NCBI RefSeq assembly: GCF_030552895.1 | Contig: NZ_CP130649.1 | Span: forward strand, 1,550,001-1,614,000 | Direction of reading: 5' to 3' | DNA length: 64,000 bases | Origin: Tatumella ptyseos | Lineage (GTDB): Bacteria > Pseudomonadota > Gammaproteobacteria > Enterobacterales > Enterobacteriaceae | Translations under genes and position numbers: made by a program | Notes under the pieces: generated by a model | Database searches by the model: none | What the model was told of the DNA's origin: nothing | What the model saw: the letters and a program-made list of their open reading frames with translations, nothing else | In this document: piece after piece, positions 55,344 through 64,000 of the stretch | Layout: each line of letters starts with the position of its first letter | Numbering within the stretch: the first letter of the stretch is position 1

Positions 55344-56090
55344 ATGATTATTTTAGTCACAGGTGTCACATCAGGTTTCGGTGAAGCGATTACTAAACAT
55401 TTTATCAAACAGGGCTACAAAGTAATCGGTACCGGCCGTCGTCAAGAGCGTTTGCAAGCCTTAAAGGAGCAGTTAGGTGAAAGTTTTTATCCTATCGTTC
55501 TGGATGTGAGAGATTATAACGAAATTGAACGGCAGCTTTCTTCATTACCTGGTGCTTGGCAAGATATCGATATTGTCGTCAATAATGCTGGTTTAGCCTT
55601 AGGGTTAGGTCACGCTCAAGAAGCTGATCCTAAAGATTGGGAAACGATGGTTGATACAAATACTAAAGGCGTTATGTATGTTTCCCGCGCCGTATTACCC
55701 GCCATGGTTAAACGCAATAAAGGACACATTATCAATATTGGCTCGACCGCTGGGAGTTGGCCTTATGAAGGTGGCAACGTGTATGGTGCGACCAAAGCCT
55801 TCGTTCGTCAATTTAGCTTGAATCTACGTACAGACTTACATGGTACTGCAGTGCGTGTCACCAATATCGAACCCGGTTTAGTCGGTGGTACGGAGTTTTC
55901 AAATATCAGATTTAAGGGCGATGACAATAAAGCCGCGAATGTTTATCAGGGTACACAAGCGCTGACGCCTGAAGATGTGACAGAAGCTGTCTATTGGGTC
56001 GCGACTCTCCCTGCACATGTCAATATCAATACGCTTGAAATGATGCCAGTGAGTCAATCTTATGCTGGTTTGCGTGTCGATAAATCTTGA
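55344..56090 (+). CDS. ydfG: YdfG, NADP-dependent 3-hydroxy acid/3-hydroxypropionate dehydrogenase
   Basis: YdfG oxidises L-allo-threonine and serine and reduces malonic semialdehyde, the toxic end product of the Rut pathway. The 248-residue SDR matches E. coli YdfG closely (ATGRRQERLQ-type GTGRRQERLQAL, INIGSTAGSWPYEGGNVYGATKAFVRQFSLNLR, EPGLVGGTEFSN, NINTLEMMPVSQSYAGL). It starts behind AAGGAAGCACGCATG. In this window it could replace the missing rutE function. Confidence 0.95.
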   Translation: MIILVTGVTSGFGEAITKHFIKQGYKVIGTGRRQERLQALKEQLGESFYPIVLDVRDYNEIERQLSSLPGAWQDIDIVVNNAGLALGLGHAQEADPKDWETMVDTNTKGVMYVSRAVLPAMVKRNKGHIINIGSTAGSWPYEGGNVYGATKAFVRQFSLNLRTDLHGTAVRVTNIEPGLVGGTEFSNIRFKGDDNKAANVYQGTQALTPEDVTEAVYWVATLPAHVNINTLEMMPVSQSYAGLRVDKS

Positions 56091-56169
56091 GCGACCGAAG
56101 TCTAGATTGAGCGCTGATATGCTAAACTTAGATACAAAGCTTTGTAGTGTTAACTGAAAGGTATAAACA

Positions 56170-56505
56170 ATGAAAAATGCAACAAGGATGCTATCTGCAG
56201 CTATGTTATTAAGCTGCTTAGGCGCATTGACTCAGCCGGTAGTGGCTCAGACAGAGCACCTTATCATTGATAATGGCCATACCAATTATAGTAGCGAGCT
56301 TTCACGCGAACACAAAGAGCAGTGGGATGACACACGGTCTCTTAGAAAAAAAATCAACACTCGTAATGAAAAAGACTTCAACCGTCTAGATCGCGCAGTG
56401 GATTCAAAAGAGGCCTGTCAGCAAAGTCTTAATCTTAATGCTTATTGGGAACCTACCACATTACGTTGTCTTGACAGACAAACAGGTCGCCCCGTTCAAC
56501 CTTAA
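56170..56505 (+). CDS. ynfB: DUF1283 periplasmic protein YnfB
   Basis: A 111-residue secreted protein with a signal peptide ending near VVAQ. The mature part (EHKEQWDDTRSLRKKIN, INAYWEPTTLRCLDR-type LNAYWEPTTLRCLDRQTGRPV) matches E. coli YnfB of DUF1283. It carries two cysteines that could form a disulphide. Function unknown. The ynfD-like gene follows after 15 bases, so the two may be one transcript. Confidence 0.9.
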   Translation: MKNATRMLSAAMLLSCLGALTQPVVAQTEHLIIDNGHTNYSSELSREHKEQWDDTRSLRKKINTRNEKDFNRLDRAVDSKEACQQSLNLNAYWEPTTLRCLDRQTGRPVQP

Positions 56506-56520
56506 TCTGAGGAAAAGGTC

Positions 56521-56796
56521 ATGAAAAAATTGAGTTTAACGTTATTGGCTACAATGATCATCGCGCCTACCCTCTCTTATGCTTCTTGCGAGTCGGTCAA
56601 AGCGGATATCCAGCAGAAAATTATTCAGAATGGTGTTGCTGAGTCAGCTTTTTCATTAGACGTCGTTCCTAACGATCAAGCAGAGCAACAAGGTGGGTTA
56701 GTGGTCGGTCATTGTGAAAATGATCAGCAAAAAATCGTTTATAAACGTAGCGGGGATGATAATTCAGGGTCAACATCCTCTTCCGTTTCGCCCTAA
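56521..56796 (+). CDS. ynfD: DUF1161 periplasmic protein YnfD
   Basis: A 91-residue secreted protein with a signal peptide ending in LSYA, followed by SCESVKADIQQKIIQNGV, DVVPNDQ and VGHCENDQQKIVYKR, the DUF1161 pattern of E. coli YnfD. Two conserved cysteines are present. The C-terminus is a short Ser/Gly-rich tail. Function unknown. It follows ynfB and ends just before a bidirectional hairpin. Confidence 0.88.
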   Translation: MKKLSLTLLATMIIAPTLSYASCESVKADIQQKIIQNGVAESAFSLDVVPNDQAEQQGGLVVGHCENDQQKIVYKRSGDDNSGSTSSSVSP

Positions 56797-56804
56797 GCTG
56801 GAAA

Positions 56805-56834
56805 TAGAAACAGGGCCAAGGCCCTGTTTCAGAA
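56805..56834. terminator. Bidirectional terminator between ynfD and bioD2
   Basis: GAAACAGGGC (56807-56816) and GCCCTGTTTC (56821-56830) form a perfect 10-bp stem with a CAAG loop between convergent genes. The flanking bases give A/T runs in both directions. Confidence 0.75.
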
Positions 56835-57512
56835 TTAAGCGTTAAAGAAGTTTTCAATCGGGCCGATATCAAAGTAATTGACTAGATTTTTTTGATGAGC
56901 ATGCGGGATGTAAGGGATTTCTCCTAGCTTTGGTGCAGCGATATGCTGTGTCAACAAAGTAATGAGTTGCTGATACTCTTCCAATCCTGGATTAATACGG
57001 TTTGCTACCCATCCTACTAACTCCCCACCTTGCTGTAAAATTGACTCTGCGGTCAAAATGGCGTGATTAATACAGCCTAACTTTATCCCTACCACTAACA
57101 CAACGGGGATTTTCTGTTTTATTACCCAATCTGATAATGGATTCTGCGTGTTTATTCGACTGTGCCAACCACCCGTCCCTTCAATGACAACACGCTTTAC
57201 TTGAGCCTCAATATAAGACACCCCTGTGGTAAGTTGCTGTTCATTAACTTGGGTAATAGCGCCTGTGCTCACCTCGTTTCCTGTAAAAGGGTAAGGATTT
57301 ATTTTGTCATAATGCAGTGGGATGGTTGATGCCTGCTGAAGTAATTTCGCATCAGCACATTGTAGGCCCTCTTCGGTCTGTTGAGCATTTTGCGAGAGTG
57401 GCTTATAACCGGCACAACTGACCTTGTTCTGTTGTAGCATTTGTAAAAATGCAAGTGAGACAATGGTCTTACCTACGGCAGTGTCAGTCCCCGTGATGAA
57501 AACTTTATTCAC
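56835..57512 (-). CDS. bioD2: Dethiobiotin synthetase homologue BioD2 (YnfK)
   Basis: This 225-residue ATPase has the P-loop TGTDTAVGKT, the switch residues around GYKPLSQNAQQTEEG and VEGTGGW-type VIEGTGGWHSRI, as in dethiobiotin synthetase, which closes the ureido ring of dethiobiotin. It stands apart from any bio operon and sits beside ynfD and sotB genes, which fits the second, non-operon copy YnfK/BioD2 of enterobacteria. It may be a backup enzyme. Confidence 0.88.
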   Translation of the reverse strand: MNKVFITGTDTAVGKTIVSLAFLQMLQQNKVSCAGYKPLSQNAQQTEEGLQCADAKLLQQASTIPLHYDKINPYPFTGNEVSTGAITQVNEQQLTTGVSYIEAQVKRVVIEGTGGWHSRINTQNPLSDWVIKQKIPVVLVVGIKLGCINHAILTAESILQQGGELVGWVANRINPGLEEYQQLITLLTQHIAAPKLGEIPYIPHAHQKNLVNYFDIGPIENFFNA

Positions 57513-57578
57513 TATGTTATTTTTCCCTTCATACTCATCGAGAGGTTATTAGTCTAATTAGTTCTGCTTAAGCGTAAA

Positions 57579-57592
57579 TTGCGTTAACGCAA
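57579..57592. promoter_or_regulatory. Perfect 14-bp palindrome between bioD2 and sotB
   Basis: TTGCGTTAACGCAA is perfectly self-complementary and lies 67 bases from the bioD2 start in the divergent region. It looks like an operator for a dimeric regulator. I cannot match it to a named protein. Confidence 0.45.
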
Positions 57593-57810
57593 AGTTTCCG
57601 TGGATTAATACCTAAGCGAGTATTAAGAGAATGATAGGTATTAGGCTTAACACGCACCTGAGTGCTGGGCGACTGGCCATAAAAAGATTAAAAACTTTTG
57701 CTAGTTTCATGAGGGCACTATCGGCTGCTTGAAGCACAAAGATGGCGCCTACAGGCATATTGATTATACTGAGAGGTGTAGATATTGAATCTGCATCCTT
57801 CACACTATAC

Positions 57811-57826
57811 TGTGATACAAATCACG
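57811..57826 (+). promoter_or_regulatory. CRP-like site upstream of sotB
   Basis: TGTGATACAAATCACG matches TGTGA-N6-TCACA at 9 of 10 positions and is followed by TT. It lies 30 bases before the ATG at 57856, inside an in-frame upstream extension, which supports the later start codon. Confidence 0.6.
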
Positions 57827-57855
57827 TTAATTTTTTTTGGGCAAATAAGACTTCT

Positions 57856-59076
57856 ATGATTGTTGAACCTTCAATGACTTCCTCCCAACCAGAGGACATT
57901 CCTCCCGTTCCACGCAAAGTGGCATGGCTGCGTGTGCTCTTGCTGGCGATTTCAGCATTTATCTTCAACACAACCGAGTTTGTTCCGGTGGGATTATTGT
58001 CTGATATCGCGACCTCTTATCACATGAAGACAGCCGATGTCGGAATAATGCTGACCATCTATGCATGGTGTGTGGCGCTGCTTTCTTTACCCTTGATGTT
58101 AGTGACACGTAATATTGAACGGCGCTTTTTGCTCGTTGTACTGCTTATACTCTTTACTATCAGCCATGTCTTATCGGCTTTCGCATGGGATTTTAATGCG
58201 TTAATTGCCTCTCGTGTCGGTATAGCAATCACGCATGCAATCTTCTGGTCAATTAACGCTTCATTAGTTATTCGTATTGCCCCCATGGGTAAGAGAACAC
58301 AAGCACTTAGTATGTTGGCGACAGGCACCGCTCTTGCCATGGTCTTAGGCGTACCGATTGGACGGATTATTGGTCAATATCTGGGATGGCGCGCAACCTT
58401 CGGCTTAATAGGCGTATCATCCTTTGTTTTAATGATTATGCTGGCCCGGTTACTACCTAAGCTTCCGAGTGAACATACTGGATCACTTAAAAGTGTACCA
58501 GAGCTGTTCCGCCGCCCACCATTGGTATGCTTGTATCTGCTTGTCACCATCGTCGTGACCGCGCACTATACTGCTTATAGCTATATTGAACCCTTCATCC
58601 AAGCAGTAGCTTTGCAAAGCGCCAACTTCACTACCTTACTCTTGTTACTCTTTGGAGGAGCGGGGATTTTCGGAAGTACATTATTTAGCGCGCTGGGTAA
58701 GAAATTCCCTTCTGGGTTATTGCTTGGTGCAATTTTTCTCATCACCTTATGCATGGCGCTACTTTATGTCGCCGCAGGCCATAACTTCGAGACCATAGCG
58801 CTATGTGTGGTATGGGGTATTGCAATGATGATGATTAACTTGGCCTTACAGATCCGTGTGTTATCACTTGCCCCTGATGCTACTGATGTCGCTATGTCGT
58901 TGATGTCTGGGATCTACAACATTGGTATAGGGGCGGGAGCATTATTGGGGGGACAAATAAGTAATATATTGGGACTCTCTGTCATTGGTTATGCCGGTGC
59001 CGCATTCGGCGTCGTCAGTTTAGTTTGGTGTGCGTGGAGCTTAAAACGCTACCCAATCTTGCGCTCAAATCAATAA
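57856..59076 (+). CDS. sotB: Sugar efflux transporter SotB (MFS)
   Basis: SotB exports arabinose, lactose-type sugars and IPTG by proton antiport. The 406-residue carrier has twelve membrane segments and matches E. coli SotB/Yde[68 protein letters not shown] and [27 protein letters not shown] chose 57856 over ATG 57742 because a CRP-like site lies between them; 57874 is also possible. A strong terminator follows. Confidence 0.9.
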   Translation: MIVEPSMTSSQPEDIPPVPRKVAWLRVLLLAISAFIFNTTEFVPVGLLSDIATSYHMKTADVGIMLTIYAWCVALLSLPLMLVTRNIERRFLLVVLLILFTISHVLSAFAWDFNALIASRVGIAITHAIFWSINASLVIRIAPMGKRTQALSMLATGTALAMVLGVPIGRIIGQYLGWRATFGLIGVSSFVLMIMLARLLPKLPSEHTGSLKSVPELFRRPPLVCLYLLVTIVVTAHYTAYSYIEPFIQAVALQSANFTTLLLLLFGGAGIFGSTLFSALGKKFPSGLLLGAIFLITLCMALLYVAAGHNFETIALCVVWGIAMMMINLALQIRVLSLAPDATDVAMSLMSGIYNIGIGAGALLGGQISNILGLSVIGYAGAAFGVVSLVWCAWSLKRYPILRSNQ

Positions 59077-59100
59077 GTTAGCATTTTAACACTCTCTATA

Positions 59101-59127
59101 AACCCGCATTTACAGGCGGGTTTTTTT
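59101..59127 (+). terminator. Intrinsic terminator after sotB
   Basis: AACCCGC (59101-59107) and GCGGGTT (59116-59122) form the stem, followed by a T run to 59127. It lies 24 bases past the sotB stop and before the LysR gene. Confidence 0.85.
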
Positions 59128-59183
59128 CTGTCATAACATTATGTCTACCAATAAAAAACGAATATATAACATAGGATAGACTG

Positions 59184-60125
59184 ATGGATATTCAGTACTT
59201 TAATCAAAAAATCCGTCTCAGACACTTTCATGCATTAGCGGCGGTTGCTCAACAAAAATCCATCAGTGCCGCAGCCAATACGTTATCGATCAGTCAACCG
59301 GCACTATCCAAAACCCTTGCAGAATTAAAACAGTTATGTGGCTACGAAATTATTATTCGCCAAGGAAAAGGAGTGGTGCTGACTCATGAAGCTCAGCAAT
59401 TACTCCCTCACGCTTTACAAATACTCAACACCTTACAGCATGCTACCGATAGTTTATTTTCACTCGAAACTTCACCAATTCAAGTTATTAGCTTAGCAGC
59501 CCTTACCACCGTAGCTATGGGGATCCTGCCGAGAATTATTGATGCATTCCACCAACGAAATCCTAATGTGCAATTACAAGTCTCCACCCTGCACAATAAC
59601 GTTTTATTAGCGGCTTTACGCGCCCGTGAATATGACCTTGGTATTGGACGCCTCGCCGAAAAGACCTTTATGGACGGTCTAGAGTACGAATTACTGTTTA
59701 CGGAAAAAATAAAACTTGTGGTGAACCCCTCTCACCCATTATTGAAGGGGAATGTAAGCCTTGCGGCTGCCATGAACTGGCCGGTGGTGATATCGCCTGA
59801 AGGGACCGCACCCTGGCGCATTGCTCAGCGAATTTTAGAGAGTCAGCATTGTCGATTACCACAAACGCGTATTGAGACCTCATCCACCTCTTTAGCACGT
59901 CAACTCGCTCTTCATTATAATTATGTTTGGTTTGTTCCCTCTGGAGCAGTACGTGAAGACTTATTACATCAAGCGCTATCTCCACTCCCCCTTATTTTTA
60001 CTGACCCCGGTGAGACAGTGGGGATCATTACGCCCACTGATGCCCTGTTCAACACCACAGTTGAGAGGTTAAGACTAACGATCAGAGAGCAATCACAAAC
60101 CTTGATAAACGATACTTTTTTATAA
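59184..60125 (+). CDS. LysR-family regulator, PcaQ/GbpR-like branch
   Basis: The 313-residue protein has a LysR helix-turn-helix (IRLRHFHALAAVAQQKSISAAANTLSISQPALSKTLAELKQLCG) that begins with the RLRHFHAL pattern seen in PcaQ and galactose-binding-protein regulators. The effector domain includes LTTVAMGILPRIIDAFHQRNP and YDLGIGRLAEKTF. No catabolic operon is next to it. It could regulate sotB or a distant locus; any link with the ben-cat-pca genes is speculative. Confidence 0.85.
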   Translation: MDIQYFNQKIRLRHFHALAAVAQQKSISAAANTLSISQPALSKTLAELKQLCGYEIIIRQGKGVVLTHEAQQLLPHALQILNTLQHATDSLFSLETSPIQVISLAALTTVAMGILPRIIDAFHQRNPNVQLQVSTLHNNVLLAALRAREYDLGIGRLAEKTFMDGLEYELLFTEKIKLVVNPSHPLLKGNVSLAAAMNWPVVISPEGTAPWRIAQRILESQHCRLPQTRIETSSTSLARQLALHYNYVWFVPSGAVREDLLHQALSPLPLIFTDPGETVGIITPTDALFNTTVERLRLTIREQSQTLINDTFL

Positions 60126-60518
60126 TTGGAAAATATCTTTTATCCTTTAATATTAGTAACTTAAAAAATACATAGATTATTGAATAAAAAGAAAAGACTT
60201 TTATCGAATAAGATATAATAGTTATTAATTAAATCGTACGTAAAATAGACAAAAAAGAGGGGTTTTCAAGATTGTATCGTTAACATAATGTTAGATTGCT
60301 AATATTAATTATGTTTATAAGTGAAGTGTAATTAATGTATTAATTTGTAAAGATAGAATGAAAATGATATCTATTATTACCCTATCTTATTGATTTTAGT
60401 CACATCATATGTCAGTTTTTTTTGAAAAAAAATAACGATAAATTGATCGCGGTTAAAACCTTTTTTTCTTCGCGAAAAATGTTAAAGTACTCCCAGAAAA
60501 TAACGTGGAGAATTCATC
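60126..60518. other. Very AT-rich promoter region of fnr
   Basis: This 393-base stretch lies between the LysR stop and the fnr start, with many A and T runs and no supported coding frame. A degenerate FNR-type site is described separately. It may also contain H-NS-bound sequence, judging from its composition, but I cannot test that. Confidence 0.55.
60443..60456 (+). promoter_or_regulatory. Possible FNR autoregulatory site
   Basis: TTGATCGCGGTTAA has one perfect TTGAT half-site and a weak second half against the TTGAT-N4-ATCAA consensus. E. coli fnr represses itself through such a site. The location, 63 bases before the fnr start, is suitable. Confidence 0.35.
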
Positions 60519-61271
60519 ATGCTGAGTGAAAAAAGATTAATTAAACGCACCCCTGTTAATGGCAGCTCAATTCATTGCCAAGATTGTAGTATCAACCAAC
60601 TTTGTATTCCCTTTACGCTGAACAACCATGAACTCAATCAACTTGACAACATCATCGAACGCAAAAAACCTATCCAAAAATCACAATCGTTGTTCAAGGC
60701 CGGAGATGAACTAAAATCGCTCTATGCCTTACGTTCAGGGACATTAAAAAGTTATACCATCACTGAGCAAGGCGATGAGCAGATCACTGGCTTTCATCTA
60801 GCCGGCGATGTAATAGGTTTTGATGCAATAACGTCTGGCCACCACCCTTCGTTTGCTCAAGCCTTAGAGACCTCAATGGTATGTGAAATACCTTTCGATA
60901 CGCTGGATGACCTAGCCGGAAAAATGCCTGCCCTGCGTCACCAAATCATGCGACTTATGAGTGGCGAAATTAAAGCTGACCAAGAGATGATTTTACTGCT
61001 TTCTAAAAAGAATGCAGAAGAACGTTTAGCGGCTTTCATTTGGAATCTCTCGCAACGTTTTGGCCAACGTGGTTTTTCTCAACGTGAATTCCGCCTCACG
61101 ATGACACGTGGCGATATTGGCAATTATTTAGGGCTGACTGTTGAAACAATCAGTCGATTATTAGGCCGTTTTCAAAAAAGCGGAATGCTTTCTGTTAAAG
61201 GAAAATATATCACTATAGAAAATCACGATATGCTTAATACATTGGCTGGCCATGCGCAACGTTGCGCCTAA
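60519..61271 (+). CDS. fnr: FNR, oxygen-sensing global regulator
   Basis: FNR switches anaerobic gene expression through an oxygen-labile 4Fe-4S cluster. The 250-residue protein is nearly collinear with E. coli FNR and keeps the cluster ligands Cys20, Cys23, Cys29 and the later Cys in TSMVCEIPF (Cys122). The DNA-recognition helix is intact ([20 protein letters not shown] with the usual Glu-Ser/Thr-Arg residues). It starts behind GTGGAG and is separated from uspE by a hairpin, in the conserved fnr-uspE order. Confidence 0.97.
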   Translation: MLSEKRLIKRTPVNGSSIHCQDCSINQLCIPFTLNNHELNQLDNIIERKKPIQKSQSLFKAGDELKSLYALRSGTLKSYTITEQGDEQITGFHLAGDVIGFDAITSGHHPSFAQALETSMVCEIPFDTLDDLAGKMPALRHQIMRLMSGEIKADQEMILLLSKKNAEERLAAFIWNLSQRFGQRGFSQREFRLTMTRGDIGNYLGLTVETISRLLGRFQKSGMLSVKGKYITIENHDMLNTLAGHAQRCA

Positions 61272-61287
61272 CTATTACCTAGATAAG

Positions 61288-61335
61288 CGAAACCGGATGC
61301 GCTATGTTACTGAAAATGATATTCCGGTTTTTTTA
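61288..61335 (+). terminator. Terminator between fnr and uspE
   Basis: AAACCGGA (61290-61297) pairs with TCCGGTTT (61323-61330), followed by a T run to 61334. The loop is long (25 bases) but may hold further pairing. Confidence 0.7.
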
Positions 61336-61396
61336 ATCCTTACTCAATGATTCCGGACTATCCTTAGGTTAACTACATGCACTGAGGGGTTGTCAT

Positions 61397-62317
61397 ATGA
61401 CGCAGTACCAAAATATTCTCGTGGCCATTGACCCAGATCAGGATGACCAACCCGCTCTCCGTCGCGCGGTATATCTCAATCATCGACTGGGTGGCAAAAT
61501 TACTGCTTTCTTAGCCATTTATGATCTTTCTTATGAGTTGACTACTGCGCTTGCAACAGAAGAGAGGGAAAGCATGCGCCAAGAGATGATCCAGCAGCGC
61601 ACAGAGTGGCTTAAGTATCAAGCACGCGTCTATTTGGAATCCGGGGTGGACATTGCACTAAAAGTGATCTGGCATAATCGCCAACAAGATGCCATCCTGC
61701 AAGAAATCGAAACAGGAAACTACGATCTCGTCCTGAAAATGGCGCATCAGTATGATCGTTTAGAGTCGGTAATCTTTACCCCTACCGATTGGCAAATATT
61801 ACGCAAAAGTCCGTGTCCTGTATGGATGGTTAAAGATCAACCTTGGCCTGAAGAAGCTACAGCGGTTGTTGCCGTTAACCTAGCAAGCGATGACCAGCAA
61901 CATGACGATTTGAATAGAAAACTAGTACGCGAAACCCAAGCACTTGCGTCACAGGTGAATCAGACCGCGGTTCGATTGGTCGGTGCCTATCCCATCACGC
62001 CCGTCAACCTGGCTATTGAATTACCTGATTTCGATGCACAAAGTTACAGCGATGCCGTTAGAGGACAACATCTACTCGCGATGAAAGCGCTTCGTCAGCC
62101 TTTCTCTATCGATAGTGAACACACCTATGTCGAGCAAGGAGAACCTGAAGAGGTTATCCCTGAGATTGCTACACAATTGAACGCAGGCGTCGTGGTGCTA
62201 GGAACCTTTGGTCGTACGGGGTTCTCCGCGGCTTTTCTAGGAAATACTGCTGAGCAAGTTATCGACCATTTGCGATGTGATTTGCTAGTAATGCGCCCTG
62301 ATTCACTCCCTGAATAA
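61397..62317 (+). CDS. uspE: Universal stress protein E
   Basis: UspE is a tandem Usp-domain protein linked to stress resistance, motility and DNA-damage survival. The 306-residue chain has two UspA domains (start [21 protein letters not shown]; second about residue 165 onward with [28 protein letters not shown] motif). It matches E. coli UspE closely, but is about ten residues shorter at the C-terminus. It starts behind GAGGGG at 61385-61390. Confidence 0.95.
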   Translation: MTQYQNILVAIDPDQDDQPALRRAVYLNHRLGGKITAFLAIYDLSYELTTALATEERESMRQEMIQQRTEWLKYQARVYLESGVDIALKVIWHNRQQDAILQEIETGNYDLVLKMAHQYDRLESVIFTPTDWQILRKSPCPVWMVKDQPWPEEATAVVAVNLASDDQQHDDLNRKLVRETQALASQVNQTAVRLVGAYPITPVNLAIELPDFDAQSYSDAVRGQHLLAMKALRQPFSIDSEHTYVEQGEPEEVIPEIATQLNAGVVVLGTFGRTGFSAAFLGNTAEQVIDHLRCDLLVMRPDSLPE

Positions 62318-62475
62318 TGCACATTCTCCACAGAGTCATGATTGGCTCTGTGGATTCGCCGCTTTTTTATAGACATTTGTCAAACAATTGACTAAGACAG
62401 CTTGTCCTTTCCATGTAATAATCACCCTTCAACAATCAACAATAAATTTTCTCTGTGCAAGCTGAAGGACGTTTT

Positions 62476-63429
62476 ATGAAATTTACTGCTACAGTTTTAG
62501 CAACAGCGCTCATTTCGCTCGGGCTTTCCACTGCCTACGCCGCTCAAGAATTTAGCCCTCAAAAAGCCGCATCACTTGCGCCCTACAAAAGAATCAACTT
62601 CACAGGTCGTTTTAATTCGTTGGTTGATGTGAGTAATGCCGTCTCAAAACGAGCAGACGATGCTGGTGCAGCAGGATTCTATGTCGTGTCAGTACACGAC
62701 AGTAACAGTAATGGCGGTAATTGGCGGATCACTGCAGACCTTTACTTACCTGACTCAGCGCCTGCCCCGAAAGAGCCCCAATACCGTTACATAAACGGTA
62801 TCAAAGAGCTTCCTAAAGCAGAGGCTTATCGCTTAGAACCCTATGACACGGTCAGCATCCGAGGTTTCTATCCTAGCCAGCCGCAGGTTGAATATGCAAT
62901 TTCTCGTGCGGCAAAAGCCAAAAATGCCGATGCTTTCTTTATTATTCGACAAATTGCTGCCAATAACGGCGGCAACCAATATGTCACTGCTTATGTCTAT
63001 AAAGCTGATGCACCACAACGTGTCGTACAGAGCCCTGATGCGATTCCAGCCGACTCACAAGCGGGTAAAGCAGCGCTTGCGGCAGGCGGTGCAGCAGCCA
63101 AAAAAGTCGAAATTCCAGGCGTAGCTTCTTCAGATTCAGCAAGTGAGAGTGTGGGCCGTTTCTACGAAACACAGACCTCAACCAATAAACGCTATACGGT
63201 TCCCCTTCCTAAAGGTGGCCAGATCCAAGAAGTCAACGATATCACTGCAGCGCAGATGACACCTTTCGATACAGTAACCATGACAGCGCATTTTGGTAAC
63301 CCAACTGAGATGTCGACCGCTATCGCTCGCAGAGCAGCCGATAAAGGCGCGAAGTACTACCATATTACTCGTCAATGGCAGAACCAAAGTGGCGGTAATC
63401 TTACTGTCACAGCAGAACTGTTCAAATAA
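62476..63429 (+). CDS. ydgH: YdgH, periplasmic protein with three DUF1471 domains
   Basis: The 317-residue secreted protein has a signal peptide (cleaved near AYA) and three repeated DUF1471/YhcN domains, each with an FTG-RFNSLVDVSNAVSKRADDAGA-type helix and a strand pattern like GGNWRITADLY, GGNQYVTAYVY, GGNLTVTAELF. E. coli YdgH (314 residues) has the same layout. ATG 62476 follows GAAGGA at 6 bases and begins the signal peptide. Members have roles in stress and biofilm; the function of YdgH is not well known. Confidence 0.93.
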   Translation: MKFTATVLATALISLGLSTAYAAQEFSPQKAASLAPYKRINFTGRFNSLVDVSNAVSKRADDAGAAGFYVVSVHDSNSNGGNWRITADLYLPDSAPAPKEPQYRYINGIKELPKAEAYRLEPYDTVSIRGFYPSQPQVEYAISRAAKAKNADAFFIIRQIAANNGGNQYVTAYVYKADAPQRVVQSPDAIPADSQAGKAALAAGGAAAKKVEIPGVASSDSASESVGRFYETQTSTNKRYTVPLPKGGQIQEVNDITAAQMTPFDTVTMTAHFGNPTEMSTAIARRAADKGAKYYHITRQWQNQSGGNLTVTAELFK

Positions 63430-63435
63430 CGACTA

Positions 63436-63460
63436 AAGCACCTTAGGGTGCTTTTTTTTT
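63436..63460 (+). terminator. Intrinsic terminator after ydgH
   Basis: AGCACC (63437-63442), loop TTAG, GGTGCT (63447-63452) followed by nine T. This is a textbook rho-independent terminator seven bases after the ydgH stop. Confidence 0.92.
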
Positions 63461-63641
63461 CTACAGCCTCTGCATAAATAAGCATTTTTTCGCATTTATA
63501 CTCATTGCAATGTGTCCCCTCAATTCGTAGAATCAGCGCCCTAACTCGATCCACGAAATATGCTGTGTTGTTTTATTTTCTTAGCATCACCTGCTGTTTT
63601 AGTAAGTTTATCGAGACTTTTAAGCAAGTGAGTAGGTATTT

Positions 63642-64000
63642 ATGACCGGTAAGAAAATAGGTGTTGGCGCACTGACAGCATTAGTCCTCAGTTCCATGCT
63701 CGGCGCAGGGGTATTCAGTCTTCCACAGAATATGGCTGAGGTATCGGGCTCTGAAGCATTAATCATTGGTTGGGCGATAACCGGTGTTGGTATCCTCTTT
63801 TTAGCGACCGCGATGCTTTATTTATCACGATTACGACCTGATTTGGATGGGGGGATCTTTACGTATGCCGAAGAAGGCTTTGGAAAGACGATTGGTTTTC
63901 TCTCAGCTTGGGGGTACTGGTTGTGCGCAGTCATCGCCAATGTCTCTTATCTCGTTGTCGTATTTTCTGCTTTAAGCTTTTTCACCGATTCTTCAGGACA
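63642..64000 (+). CDS. YdgI/ArcD-like basic amino acid antiporter, N-terminal part
   Basis: The frame opens at ATG 63642 and runs off the window after 119 codons. The sequence matches the start of E. coli YdgI, a putative arginine/ornithine antiporter of the APC superfamily: ALTALVLSSMLGAGVFSLPQNMAEV, GGIFTYAEEGFG and SAWGYWLCAVIANVSYLVVVFSALSFFTD. The first helix carries the usual broken GAG motif. The ydgH-ydgI gene order is as in E. coli. Confidence 0.9.
   Translation, partial: MTGKKIGVGALTALVLSSMLGAGVFSLPQNMAEVSGSEALIIGWAITGVGILFLATAMLYLSRLRPDLDGGIFTYAEEGFGKTIGFLSAWGYWLCAVIANVSYLVVVFSALSFFTDSSG

Noticed and set aside
57612..57803. A 63-codon minus-strand frame with a hydrophobic end in the bioD2-sotB gap.
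   Set aside because: It has no ribosome site, overlaps the inverted repeat and lies close to the CRP-like site in a divergent promoter region, so chance is more likely than a small membrane protein.
57742..57855. In-frame N-terminal extension of sotB from ATG 57742.
   Set aside because: It covers a CRP-like site and an AT-rich leader, and known SotB proteins begin near the later ATG.
59184..60125. The PcaQ-like LysR gene as regulator of the ben-cat-pca genes.
   Set aside because: It is more than 40 kb away, next to unrelated genes, and the branch includes regulators of many other pathways.
62327..62368. Hairpin after uspE as an intrinsic terminator.
   Set aside because: The 9-bp stem (TCCACAGAG / CTCTGTGGA) is good, but the T run starts only about 9 bases after it, so I did not call it.

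Overview
The window looks like the chromosome of an enterobacterium. The fnr, uspE, ydgH, ydgI-like, ydfG, ynfB, ynfD, bioD2, sotB, eco, curA, yjjJ and rut products all resemble Escherichia coli proteins. The intact ben-cat-pca aromatic route, the periplasmic flavin/cytochrome c dehydrogenases and the moderate GC content (judged by eye) point away from E. coli itself and toward an Erwiniaceae-like genus such as Tatumella, Rosenbergiella or Pantoea. That genus guess is inference. I found no rRNA, tRNA, CRISPR array, transposase or prophage genes.

Layout. 1-4.7 kb: a cut-off LysR regulator, an AEC permease, and an aldehyde dehydrogenase, long-type glyoxalase I and SDR group that fits reactive-aldehyde handling. 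4.7-7.2 kb: a zinc-type ABC importer (ATPase, permease, three-histidine binding protein) behind a Zur-box-like palindrome. 7.2-17.7 kb: eleven same-strand, tightly packed genes (pcaI-pcaJ-pcaF-pcaD-catB-catC-catA-benA-benB-benC-benD) that together take benzoate to succinyl-CoA and acetyl-CoA, with a divergent IclR/PcaR-type regulator. 17.8-22.8 kb: a GMC oxidoreductase, an outer-membrane channel of the aromatic-uptake type, a class-3 aldehyde dehydrogenase and an AraC regulator. I infer that this group oxidises an alcohol or aldehyde, possibly benzylic, and feeds the benzoate route.

22.9-30.8 kb: a bestrophin-like channel, a shortened uracil-degradation operon (rutABCD, no rutEFG) with divergent rutR, an aldo/keto reductase, an AraC regulator and curA. 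31-33.7 kb: a family-9 glycosyltransferase gene broken by a one-base frameshift, a TPR protein and a LacI regulator. 34-37.9 kb: a three-subunit membrane dehydrogenase of the gluconate/2-ketogluconate type (Tat-exported small subunit, flavoprotein, triheme cytochrome c). 38-39.4 kb: a solitary HipA-like kinase (YjjJ) behind three 12-bp-spaced heptamers. 39.8-43.5 kb: a reductase cluster with a LysR regulator.

43.5-45.4 kb is the least ordinary stretch: AT-rich, with broken reading frames and one intact gene of unknown function. 45.4-47.9 kb: an acetoin/butanediol locus (LysR, SDR, acetolactate decarboxylase) without acetolactate synthase. 48-52 kb: an SDR and a second Tat-flavoprotein/triheme cytochrome pair, resembling spermidine dehydrogenase. 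52-55.2 kb: ecotin with an unusual P1 lysine, urate hydroxylase and guanine deaminase. 55.3-64 kb: conserved enterobacterial genes (ydfG, ynfB, ynfD, bioD2, sotB, a LysR gene, fnr, uspE, ydgH and the start of a ydgI-like antiporter).

How it fits together: most of the window is catabolic or redox. Aromatic acids, uracil, purines, sugar acids, polyamines and reactive carbonyls are each served by a compact cluster, usually with its own divergent regulator and often with a recognisable palindrome between the two.
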